DNA of 57,625 nt from Goodfellowiella coeruleoviolacea (GTDB lineage: Bacteria > Actinomycetota > Actinomycetes > Mycobacteriales > Pseudonocardiaceae): contig NZ_JAMTCK010000015.1 of the NCBI RefSeq assembly GCF_024171785.1, positions 1-57,625 of the forward strand, read 5' to 3'. The notes below the pieces were generated by a model. The model was not told where the DNA came from, made no database searches, and worked only from the letters and a program-made list of their open reading frames with translations. Made by a program: the position numbers and the translations under genes. Below are positions 50,778 through 57,625 of the stretch, piece by piece; the stretch's first letter is position 1; the number at the start of each line of letters is the position of its first letter.

Positions 50778-50938
50778 TGGCCGTCCCCAAGCGCCGCACG
50801 TCACGCAGCAACACCAGGCATCGCCGGGCGCGCTGGAAGGCGAGCGCACCGGAGCTGGTGCCGATCACCACGGCGGACGGCCGGAAGCTCCTGGTGCCAC
50901 GCAGGTTGGTGAACGCCTACCGCCGCGGCCTGCTCTGA
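50777..50938 (+). CDS. rpmF: zinc-independent 50S ribosomal protein L32
   Basis: A 53-residue bL32: [22 protein letters not shown] at the N-terminus. It has no cysteines, unlike zinc-binding L32. ATG 50777, overlapping the L31 stop, follows GGGGAGGGGAGC. Third gene of the rightward zinc-starvation operon. Confidence 0.95.
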   Translation: MAVPKRRTSRSNTRHRRARWKASAPELVPITTADGRKLLVPRRLVNAYRRGLL

Positions 50939-50963
50939 CCCGGGTGCGGCGGAAGCGGCTGGA

Positions 50964-51620
50964 TCACCGCTGCGCCAGTTGGGTGGTGCCGTCCGGCGCG
51001 TCCCGCCACTGCGCGAACGGTCGATCCAGCCGCCACACCCCGCCGTCGTAGCTGAGCACCCGGTGCTCGCAGTGCTCGGGATTGGACAACGACTCGAACA
51101 GCTCGATGCTCCACGCGAGTAATCGACGGCAGAGCAGTCGGATGGTCAGGCCGTGCGAGACGATCAGCACGGTCTTGGGATGTCGGGGATCCCGGATCAT
51201 CTTCGGCTGGAGTTCGCCGAGGAAGGCCGCGCACCGGTCGTCCACGTCCGCGCCGGACTCCCCGTGGGCCAGCCGGAAGAAGAAGTGGCCGAACGCGTGG
51301 CGCTGGCGTTTCTGCAGCTCCTGCTCGACCGGGTCCTGGAGGTTGCCCCAGTCCTGCTCGCGCAGCCGGGGCTCGGCGACCGTGCGCTCGACCAGGTCAC
51401 CGAGGTCGAGCAGGTGCAGGGTGCGACGGGTCCGCAGGTAGGGGCTGACGTACACGGCCACCGGCTCGGCGCCGAGGACGCGGCGGACCGCGGGGCCGGC
51501 CGCGGTGGCCTGCTGCTCACCGAGCGGAGTCAGCGGCAGGGCGTGGTCGGGGATGCGGCAGTAGGCCAGTTCGTCAACGTTGCCAAGGCTTTGCGCATGT
51601 CTGAGCAGAATGATCCGCAC
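50964..51620 (-). CDS. histidine phosphatase (phosphoglycerate mutase-like) protein
   Basis: A 218-residue histidine phosphatase: LLRHAQSLGN carries the catalytic RHG-like motif (RHA here), YVSPYLRTRRTL the SSxxxR motif, and VLIVSHGLTIRLLCRRL the second catalytic His. GTG 51620 gives the family N-terminus; the open frame continues upstream but becomes low complexity. It converges on rpmF with a 25-bp gap. Substrate unknown. Confidence 0.88.
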   Translation of the reverse strand: MRIILLRHAQSLGNVDELAYCRIPDHALPLTPLGEQQATAAGPAVRRVLGAEPVAVYVSPYLRTRRTLHLLDLGDLVERTVAEPRLREQDWGNLQDPVEQELQKRQRHAFGHFFFRLAHGESGADVDDRCAAFLGELQPKMIRDPRHPKTVLIVSHGLTIRLLCRRLLAWSIELFESLSNPEHCEHRVLSYDGGVWRLDRPFAQWRDAPDGTTQLAQR

Positions 51621-51782
51621 ACTTCCATGGTGCCGAGGGCCCCAACCGGAGCAGCGTTCGGTGACGGCGCGTGAAGCTGTTGTTACAGTGCCGGCCCAGG
51701 CTGGAAAGCACCGCCAGGCTGGAGAACCACAGCTCATCTGGCGGAGCCAGGTGGGCGCCGGAGTGACACTGGGAGGCGTCAC

Positions 51783-52124
51783 GTGATCAAGTACCTCGCG
51801 CTGTACCGGAAACCCGCCAATCCCGACGAGTTCGACGAGAAGTACTTCGCCACCCACCTGCCGCTGGTGGCCAGGGCGCCCGGCGTGCTGCGCGCCGAGG
51901 TGGCCAAGGTGCAACGGGTCTACGTGCCCGGCTTCCTCGGCGACCACGAACCGCACCTGGTGGCCGAGCTGTACTTCGAGTCACGGGAAGCCATGAAGAC
52001 GACGTTCGCCTCGCCCGAGTGGCAGGCGGCCGGCGCGAACCTGACCGAGATCGGCGGGATGGAACTGGTGGCGATGTTCGCCGCCGAGGTGGTCGAGGAC
52101 AGCCAGAGCAGTCAGGACAGCTAG
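51783..52124 (+). CDS. EthD-like dimeric ferredoxin-fold protein
   Basis: A 113-residue EthD family protein (MIKYLALYRKPANPDEFDEKYFATHLPLVARAPGV; AELYFESREAMKTTFASPEWQAAGANL). GTG 51783. The last eight residues and the stop codon are written in the units of a downstream 9-bp tandem array (AGC/AGT triplets, TAG from AGCTAGGGC), so the repeat has replaced the original end of the gene. Confidence 0.82.
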   Translation: MIKYLALYRKPANPDEFDEKYFATHLPLVARAPGVLRAEVAKVQRVYVPGFLGDHEPHLVAELYFESREAMKTTFASPEWQAAGANLTEIGGMELVAMFAAEVVEDSQSSQDS

Positions 52125-52400
52125 GGCAGTCAGGGCAGCTAGGGCAGCCGAGGCAGCTAGGGCAGCCGAGGCAGCTAGGGCAGCCAAGGCAGCCAGAGCA
52201 GTCAGGACAGCCAGGCAGCTAGGGCAGTCAGGGCAGCTAGGGCAGCTAGGGCAGCCGAGGCAGCTAGGGCAGCCAAGGCAGCCAAGGCGGCTAGGGCAGT
52301 CAGGGCAGCTAGGGCAGCTAGGGCAGCTAGGGCAGCTAGGGCAGTCAGGACAGCCAGCGCAGCCAAGGCGGCTAGGGCAGTCAGGGCAGTCAGGCGAGCC
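52101..52400. repeat. 9-bp tandem repeat array, about 33 units
   Basis: Units of consensus AGCTAGGGC with variants AGTCAGGGC, AGCCGAGGC and AGCCAAGGC run without spacers from the last codons of the EthD-like gene for about 300 bp. One 8-bp unit near 52210 breaks the triplet phase. The block AGCCAGAGCAGTCAGGACAG appears at both 52101 and 52192, pointing to a higher-order duplication. The array holds 14 CTAG tetranucleotides, normally rare in bacteria. Confidence 0.9.
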
Positions 52401-52738
52401 AGTCCGGCCAGACAAGCCAGTCCGGCCGGCTGACCCGCACCGGGCGCGCCGACCGGCACCGATCTCCACTGTGGACCATCCGCCGAGTCCACAGTGGAGC
52501 GGTAGGCCCCGGTCGTCGCACCGTCCACACCGGAGCCGGTGCGGGGCCGGAAAACGCCGCCACGGGCGGGGGAATCCCGGACGGGTCGGAAACCGCTTCA
52601 CGGTCCACGTGGCGTGGCCGCCGTCGCTGATCAGGTTGTGCCGTCGGGTGATCCATCCGCCTGGGTTTGCGACCGGGGAAACCGCCGCCTCATCCTCAGA
52701 GGGTAGTCGTTGAACTACACCTGGTTGTGGAGGCCGCG
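52401..52738. other. intergenic region upstream of the lasso cluster
   Basis: No gene is supported. It contains a 13-bp perfect inverted repeat at 52464-52499 and a small inverted repeat GTAGT/ACTAC at 52703-52718 just before the lasso precursor. A promoter for the lasso operon is expected here but no consensus pair is clear. Confidence 0.4.
52464..52499. terminator. 13-bp inverted repeat built from two TCCACWGTGGA palindromes
   Basis: CTCCACTGTGGAC (52464-52476) and GTCCACAGTGGAG (52487-52499) are exact reverse complements with a 10-base loop. It would work as a terminator hairpin after the repeat array; each arm is also itself palindromic. Confidence 0.55.
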
Positions 52739-52870
52739 ATGGATGAGACAACGGCGGAGCGGGACCCGTACGAGCCGCCCCTGGTGCAGGACGTCGGAGA
52801 GTTCGCCGACGTGACGCACGGCCCGGTCGAATGGCACCTTGACGGGCTGTTCGGCCTGGGTCCGCTCTGA
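52739..52870 (+). CDS. lasso peptide precursor
   Basis: A 43-residue precursor. ATG 52739 follows GGAGG at 5 nt. The leader (residues 1-27) has the YEPPLV-DVGEF-DVT pattern recognised by RRE proteins, with the conserved Thr at the penultimate position (Thr26). The predicted core is GPVEWHLDGLFGLGPL (28-43): Gly1 and Asp8 would form an eight-residue macrolactam ring, leaving an eight-residue hydrophobic tail. No cysteines, so a class II lasso peptide. The cyclase gene starts 21 bp downstream. Confidence 0.85.
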   Translation: MDETTAERDPYEPPLVQDVGEFADVTHGPVEWHLDGLFGLGPL

Positions 52871-52891
52871 CCCGGGATCGGCATCAGTCAC

Positions 52892-54790
52892 ATGCACATG
52901 GCGGTGTCGGAGTACGCGAGCGACCGAAGCGGCCCCTGGTTCGCGGCCCTGCCGGACGTCCCGGCCGGGCCGGGCGTGGCCGCGCGGCTGGGCCCACCCG
53001 AGTCCCTGACCGTGATCACCCACCCGTCCGGGCGCCCGATGCTGGTGGGGCAGTGGGCAGCGGACACCGTCACCGTCGCGGAGGCGGGTCACGTCAAGGT
53101 GGTGGTGCTCGGCCGGGTGTCGATCACCACCACCGAACTGGCCCGGCGCACCGAACGGCTGCGGGACGTGACCGACCTGAGCGCCGTCACCAGCGGCATG
53201 GCCGGCAGCTACCACCTGATCGCCTCGGTGCACGGCCGACTGCGAGTGCAGGGCACGGCATCCGGGGTGCGCCGGGTGTTCTACGCGCACGACGCCGGCA
53301 CCACCGTGGCGGCCGACCGGAGCGACGTGCTGGCCAGGCTGACCGGCGCCGGCATCAACGAGCGCTACCTGCCGCTGTGGCTGCTCGCGTCGATCCCCGA
53401 GCCACTGGCCGACCTGTGCCCGTGGCGCCGGGTCGAGGCGGTGCCGCCCGGCCGCTACCTGCTGGTCGACGTGCACGGCCAGACCCGAACACCCCGCTGG
53501 TGGAGCCCGCCCGACCCCGACCTGGACCTGCTCGAAGGGGTGCCCGCGGTCACCGCGGCCCTGGCCAACGCGGTGGCCGCCCGCACCCGCACCGGCGGCA
53601 CCATCAGCACCGACCTGTCCGGCGGGCTGTCCTCGACCTCGATCTACTTCCTGGCCAGCCGGGGGCCGGCGCAGCTCGTCGCGCTGACCCACAAGGGGCC
53701 GGACAACGGCGGCGAGGACGTGGTGTGGGCCAGACGGGCGGCCGCCGCCCTGCCTCCCGCCGAACACCTGGTGCTGACCAGGGACGTCGCCCACATGTTC
53801 GCCGGGCTGGTCGAGGCCAGCAGCCACCTGGACGAGCCGTCGCACGGCGTGCGCGAGTACCGGTTCTGGTCCGGGTTCGCCCGGCACCTGATGGCCCGGG
53901 GGTCGCGGCTGCACCTGATCGGCGCGGGCGGTGACCAGGTGTGCCGCGGCCTGCCCGCCTACCTGCACGACGTGCTGCGCGAGCGGCCCGGCACCGCCCT
54001 CAACCACCTGCGCGGCTACCTCGCGCTGACCCGCTGGACGCTGTCCGGCACCGCCGTGGCCCTGGCCACCCGCCGCGGCTACGCGCAGTGGCTGGCCAGG
54101 CAGCCGCTGACCGCGCCACCCCTGGTGATCGGCCGCACCGAACCCGAGCTGGGCTGGGAGATCACCCCGCACCTGCCGCCGTGGGCCACCCCGCAGGCCG
54201 TGTACGCGGTGCGCGACCTGGTGGCCGAACTGGCCGGCGGCGCCGAACCGCTCGCCCCGAGCCGGGGCCAGCACGCCGCACTGCACCGGATCCGCCAGGA
54301 CGGCCGGCTCACCCGGCACCTGTCCACCGTGCTGGAACGGGTCGGCCTGCCCGTGGAGGCCCCGTTCTTCGACGACCAGGTGATCAGCGCCTGCCTGGCG
54401 GTGCGCACCGACCAGCGCGGCACCCCGTTCCAGTGCAAGCCGCTGCTCAAGCAGGCCATGCGGGGGATCGTGCCCGAGGCCAGCCTGAGCCGGGAGACCA
54501 AGGACAGCTTCACCGCGGACGGCTACGCCGGCCTGCGACAGAACCGCGAGGAACTGGCCAGGCTGCTCGACCAGTCACTGCTCGCCGACCGGGGACTGGT
54601 CGACCTCAAGGGGCTGCGCCGCACCTGTTTCAGCGCTGTCTACCTGGGACTGTCCCTGCCCGCGCTCGGCCGGACCCTGGGCGTGGAGTCCTGGTTGGAC
54701 TCGCACGTCCGGCTGCCGCGCCCCGGGGTCGCCGACCAGCCCGACCCCGTTGACACCCGCAGTCCCACCCCCGAAGGAGCCCGACCATGA
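52892..54790 (+). CDS. lasso peptide macrolactam synthetase (asparagine synthetase-like)
   Basis: A 632-residue asparagine synthetase homologue. The N-terminal third is a degenerate glutamine amidotransferase domain without the N-terminal Cys; the C-terminal part is the ATP-dependent ligase, with PP-loop TDLSGGLSSTS (SGG at 243-245). The usual SGGLDS aspartate is Ser247. It should activate the Asp8 side chain of the precursor as acyl-adenylate for attack by Gly1. ATG 52892 is used; ATG 52898 is also possible. The stop overlaps the RRE gene (ATGA). Confidence 0.88.
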   Translation: MHMAVSEYASDRSGPWFAALPDVPAGPGVAARLGPPESLTVITHPSGRPMLVGQWAADTVTVAEAGHVKVVVLGRVSITTTELARRTERLRDVTDLSAVTSGMAGSYHLIASVHGRLRVQGTASGVRRVFYAHDAGTTVAADRSDVLARLTGAGINERYLPLWLLASIPEPLADLCPWRRVEAVPPGRYLLVDVHGQTRTPRWWSPPDPDLDLLEGVPAVTAALANAVAARTRTGGTISTDLSGGLSSTSIYFLASRGPAQLVALTHKGPDNGGEDVVWARRAAAALPPAEHLVLTRDVAHMFAGLVEASSHLDEPSHGVREYRFWSGFARHLMARGSRLHLIGAGGDQVCRGLPAYLHDVLRERPGTALNHLRGYLALTRWTLSGTAVALATRRGYAQWLARQPLTAPPLVIGRTEPELGWEITPHLPPWATPQAVYAVRDLVAELAGGAEPLAPSRGQHAALHRIRQDGRLTRHLSTVLERVGLPVEAPFFDDQVISACLAVRTDQRGTPFQCKPLLKQAMRGIVPEASLSRETKDSFTADGYAGLRQNREELARLLDQSLLADRGLVDLKGLRRTCFSAVYLGLSLPALGRTLGVESWLDSHVRLPRPGVADQPDPVDTRSPTPEGARP

Positions 54791-55044
54791 CAACGCGGCT
54801 GCGCGCCGACGTCGTCTTCACCGAACTCGATGACGGGTCCGTGCTGCTCGACGAGCGCACCGGCCGGTACTACCAGCTCAACACGACCGCCACGCTGGCC
54901 CTGCGCACCATGCTCGACGGCGGCAGCCCGCACCACGCCGCCGAAGTGCTGGCCGACCGCTACGACACGTCCCACCGCCGGGCCAGTGCCGACATCGTCG
55001 GCCTGATCACCCGGTTGCGCCGGCTGGAGTTGGTGACCCCGTGA
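54787..55044 (+). CDS. lasso peptide RRE/PqqD-like leader-binding protein (B1)
   Basis: An 85-residue PqqD-fold protein (VLLDERTGRYYQLNTTATLALRTMLDGGSP) that binds the precursor leader and presents it to the protease. ATG 54787 overlaps the cyclase stop by 4 bp, and its stop overlaps the B2 start by 4 bp, so stoichiometric expression is likely. Confidence 0.9.
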   Translation: MTTRLRADVVFTELDDGSVLLDERTGRYYQLNTTATLALRTMLDGGSPHHAAEVLADRYDTSHRRASADIVGLITRLRRLELVTP

Positions 55045-55460
55045 GCCATCCGACCACCCTGGAGAACCGCCCCACGCTGCGGCTGCGCGAGCGGCCGCTG
55101 CCGCTGCTGGCCACCGGCCTGGCCCGGGTGCTGGAACGGCTGCCACCGCGCAAGCTGCGCGTCCTGCTGACCAAGCTGAGTCGGGGCGCCCGCCCGGCCA
55201 CCGTGCGCCAGGCCGAGGCGGCCAGGGCGGAAGTGCTCGCGGTCAGCGTGCGCTGCTCCGGCAAGGGCTGCCTGCAGCGCTCCCTGGCCACGGCCCTGCT
55301 GTGCCGGATCCGCGGCACCTGGCCCACCTGGTGCACGGGTGTGCGGATCAACCCGTTCAGCGCGCACGCCTGGGTGCAGGTCAACGACACGCTGATCGGC
55401 GAGTCCCTGCCGGTCGGCTACTACCGGCCGGTGATCACGGTTCCGCCGGCCACCCGCTAG
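55041..55460 (+). CDS. lasso peptide leader peptidase (B2, transglutaminase-like)
   Basis: A 139-residue transglutaminase-fold cysteine protease that removes the lasso leader. The triad is visible: Cys77 in KGCLQRSLA, His109 in SAHAWVQV and Asp116 in VNDTLIGE. GTG 55041 overlaps the B1 gene by 4 bp. No ABC exporter or lasso isopeptidase follows; the next gene is an unrelated secreted esterase. Confidence 0.9.
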   Translation: MSHPTTLENRPTLRLRERPLPLLATGLARVLERLPPRKLRVLLTKLSRGARPATVRQAEAARAEVLAVSVRCSGKGCLQRSLATALLCRIRGTWPTWCTGVRINPFSAHAWVQVNDTLIGESLPVGYYRPVITVPPATR

Positions 55461-55681
55461 TCGCATTCCGGACCCTGCCCGGGCGTCCGGTCACGCTCCG
55501 AACCTGCGCAAACACCGTGGCGCACTTGCCTCCGCGTGGAAGCCGCAGGGGAGAGTTTTGGAAGTGGCCGCTCATACTCTCCGCCGGTATCGACGCTCCA
55601 CGGTCTTCCCCCGGTACCCGACCGAACGTCCGCGTGGCGTCGGTTCCCGTCCGAGGTAGGCCCCATCCCGCTTGGAGAACA

Positions 55682-57265
55682 ATGAAGTGGCGTAGTGCCC
55701 TGCTCGCGGCCTGTTCCGCGATAGGGCTGTTAGCGACAGGGCTGACCGGTTCGGCGACGGCCGCCCCGGACGGTGTCTACGACCTGGTTCGCACCGATCT
55801 CGGCCTGGTGCGGGGCACCCAGCACGACCGGCACGAGACGTACAAGGGCATCCCCTACGCGGCACCACCCGTCGGCGAACTGCGCTGGCGCGCTCCCCAG
55901 CCGGCCAAGCCCTGGGAAGGTGTGCTGGACGCGACCAACTTCCGCAGCCAGTGCGCCCAACTGGGCGGCCTCGGCGGCATCATCGAGTCCTACGAAGAGG
56001 ACTGCCTGTACCTCAACGTCACCACGCCGAGCAGGTTGGGCAAGCGACCGGTCGTGGTGTGGTTCTACGGCGGCGGCTTCCAGAACGGCACCAGCTCGAC
56101 CTACGACGCCAGCAAGCTGGCCGACCAGGGTGACGTCGTCGTGGTGACGGTCAACTACCGGGTTGGCGCGCTGGGCTTCATGGCGCTGCCGTCGCTGGAC
56201 GGGGAGAACCCCGGCGTCCAGTCGGGTAACTACGGCATCGAGGACCAGCAGGCGGCCATGCGCTGGGTGCAGCGCAACGCCGCGGCGTTCGGCGGCGACC
56301 CCGGCAACGTGACACTGGCGGGCCAGTCCGCCGGTGCCGGCAGCATCTGCATCCACCTGGCCTCGCCGACCGCCGCCGGGCTCTTCCACCGCGCCATCGG
56401 TGAGACCTTCAGCTGTGACGCGAAGATGCTGACCAAGGACCAGGCCGAGACCATCGGTACCAGCGTCGCCGAGCAGTTCGGCTGCGCCGACGCCAGCACG
56501 GCCGCGGACTGCCTGCGGGGCAAGCCCGTGCCAGACCTGATGAAGGCGTGGCCGCCGCTGCCGCAGGGGCCGGTCGTCGGTGGCAAGGAGCTGCCGATGC
56601 AGCCGGGTGACGCGCTGCGCCAGGGCAAGTTCAACAAGGTGCCCATGTTGTGGGGCAACAACCTCGACGAGATGCGGATGATCGTCAGCGTCCAGTACGA
56701 CGGCTCGGGCAACCCGGTGACCCCGACCATGTACGAGGAGATCATCCGCAGCACCTACGGTGCCTACGCCGACCAGGTGCTGCAGCGCTACCCGCTGGCG
56801 AACTACCCGACCCCGGGTATCGCCCTGTCCGCCGTGCAGACCGACGCGGGCAACGAGCTGCTGTCCACCTGCCCGCACCTGCGCGGCTACCAGGCGGCCA
56901 CGGCCACGGGATCGGCGCCGCTGTACGTCTACCAGTTCGCCGACCGGACCGCGCCGCCGGTCGTGGACATCCCCGGCTTCGACGAGGGTGCCGAACACAG
57001 TGTTGAGCTGAACTACCTGTTCCCGAACTTCATGGGCCCGCTCAAGAACGCCGAGCAGGAGAAGCTCTCGGACACCATGGTCAACTACTGGACCACCTTC
57101 GCCCGGACCGGTAACCCCAACGGGAACGGCGAGGTCAACTGGCCGCGGTACAGGTCGGCCGCGGACGTGCTCTCGCTCGACATCGCGCCGGGCGGCATCC
57201 ACACCGTGGACATCGAGAAGAACAGCCACTGCGGCTTCTGGGCGACCGTGCCCAACGCCGCCTGA
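55682..57265 (+). CDS. secreted type B carboxylesterase
   Basis: A 527-residue type B carboxylesterase. Signal peptide to about residue 27 (ALLAACSAIGLLATGLTGSATA). Motifs: EDCLYLNVTTPS, oxyanion-hole FYGGGFQNG, nucleophile GQSAGAGS and catalytic His in DEGAEHSVELNYLF. ATG 55682 follows TTGGAGAAC. The 221-bp gap after the lasso protease suggests a separate transcript. Confidence 0.92.
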   Translation: MKWRSALLAACSAIGLLATGLTGSATAAPDGVYDLVRTDLGLVRGTQHDRHETYKGIPYAAPPVGELRWRAPQPAKPWEGVLDATNFRSQCAQLGGLGGIIESYEEDCLYLNVTTPSRLGKRPVVVWFYGGGFQNGTSSTYDASKLADQGDVVVVTVNYRVGALGFMALPSLDGENPGVQSGNYGIEDQQAAMRWVQRNAAAFGGDPGNVTLAGQSAGAGSICIHLASPTAAGLFHRAIGETFSCDAKMLTKDQAETIGTSVAEQFGCADASTAADCLRGKPVPDLMKAWPPLPQGPVVGGKELPMQPGDALRQGKFNKVPMLWGNNLDEMRMIVSVQYDGSGNPVTPTMYEEIIRSTYGAYADQVLQRYPLANYPTPGIALSAVQTDAGNELLSTCPHLRGYQAATATGSAPLYVYQFADRTAPPVVDIPGFDEGAEHSVELNYLFPNFMGPLKNAEQEKLSDTMVNYWTTFARTGNPNGNGEVNWPRYRSAADVLSLDIAPGGIHTVDIEKNSHCGFWATVPNAA

Positions 57266-57625
57266 CCTGAAGCTGAACCTGAAGCTGAAGCTCTGCGGAC
57301 GGCGCCCGGCGGGTCGACTGGTCGATTGACTGAGTTGATCCGTCGGGCGTTGTTGCTTGGGTGAGCGGTGGCGACGCGGACACCGGTTGGGCGGTGGTCG
57401 GCTTGCGGGAAGTGACTGGAATTGTGGTCCGGTTGGCTGCTGTTCCGGCCGCATCCCAGACTTGCCGGCGTTGGCCGCCGGTTGCGTAGTCGCGCACCCT
57501 TCTGCCGTCATTTCGCAGAGATTTACTTAGAGGGGTGGGGGAGAATCGTTGGCGGCTACCGGTTGACTGCCGATAATGCGTTCGGGTTCCCGGGAATACT
57601 GGCGGCCACTCGGACTGGTCCAGAT
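57266..57625. other. non-coding right edge
   Basis: No gene is supported in these 360 bases. Two 12-bp direct repeats CCTGAAGCTGAA (57266-57277 and 57278-57289) follow the esterase stop directly. The last 100 bases are less GC-rich (GAGATTTACTTAGAGG near 57518), possibly the promoter of a gene beyond the window. Confidence 0.4.

Noticed and set aside
52101-52400. CRISPR array
   Set aside because: Units are 9 bp, contiguous and without spacers; no cas genes are present.
52202-52528. Leu/Ala-repeat protein on the minus strand across the tandem array
   Set aside because: The LAALAALTAL pattern only mirrors the 9-bp DNA repeat; no start signals or globular domain.
52892-54790. Housekeeping asparagine synthetase
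   Set aside because: N-terminal catalytic cysteine absent and flanked by lasso precursor, RRE and leader peptidase genes.
1-57625. Prophage, integrative element or transposon
   Set aside because: No integrase, transposase, phage structural gene or tRNA attachment site was recognised.

Overview
The window is about 57.6 kb of very high-GC DNA with dense, often overlapping genes and many GTG starts. DUF3073, a Mrf-type CobW protein, TioE-like and Crp-type regulators and a branched-chain polyamine synthase homologue all point to an actinomycete. The style and repeated TCCACWGTGGA palindromes suggest Pseudonocardiales; that placement is an inference. No rRNA, tRNA, integrase or transposase was recognised.

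Left end (155-11630): a biosynthetic cluster. A leftward operon makes 1,3-diaminopropane from a diaminobutyrate precursor (aminotransferase, PLP decarboxylase) and hydroxylates an amine (flavin N-monooxygenase). The divergent arm carries a BtrH-like acyltransferase, an IucB/RhbD-like acetyltransferase, an aminopropyltransferase (BpsA) fused to a GNAT domain, an FkbH-like glyceryl-loading enzyme, a carrier protein and an IucA/IucC siderophore synthetase. This looks like an NIS hydroxamate siderophore pathway with unusual glyceryl-ACP and polyamine branches. A SpeD homologue at 18.6 kb could in principle supply the aminopropyl donor, but it lacks the usual catalytic cysteine.

Middle (11.7-33.7 kb): mostly regulators, two-component genes, hydrolases, secreted proteins and several regulator-target pairs with visible operators (TetR/DUF1348, MarR/proline iminopeptidase, LysR/EamA). 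It also holds decayed genes: a GT87 mannosyltransferase remnant, a truncated MerR gene and a frameshifted zinc-ribbon gene.

33.8-38.7 kb: a Crp-type regulator with a conserved cNMP pocket, a CRP-like site, then three genes overlapping by 4 bp: a nucleotide-cyclase-like protein, a large protein with a degenerate P-loop region and an alternating-Asp tract, and an unrecognised protein, closed by a strong hairpin. This is the best candidate for an undescribed signalling or conflict system.

38.8-48.2 kb: secreted and envelope enzymes (PGRP amidase, S45 acylase, S1 protease), an erythromycin-esterase-like gene with its divergent TioE-like regulator, and a TPR-GGDEF protein.

48.4-50.9 kb: a zinc-starvation ribosomal locus (cysteine-free S18, S14, L33, L31, L32 and Mrf) around probable Zur boxes. 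The L31 is unusually short.

51.8-55.5 kb: an EthD-like gene whose 3' end runs into a 9-bp tandem array, then a compact lasso peptide cluster (precursor, cyclase, RRE protein, leader peptidase) with a predicted 16-residue core. A secreted carboxylesterase closes the window.
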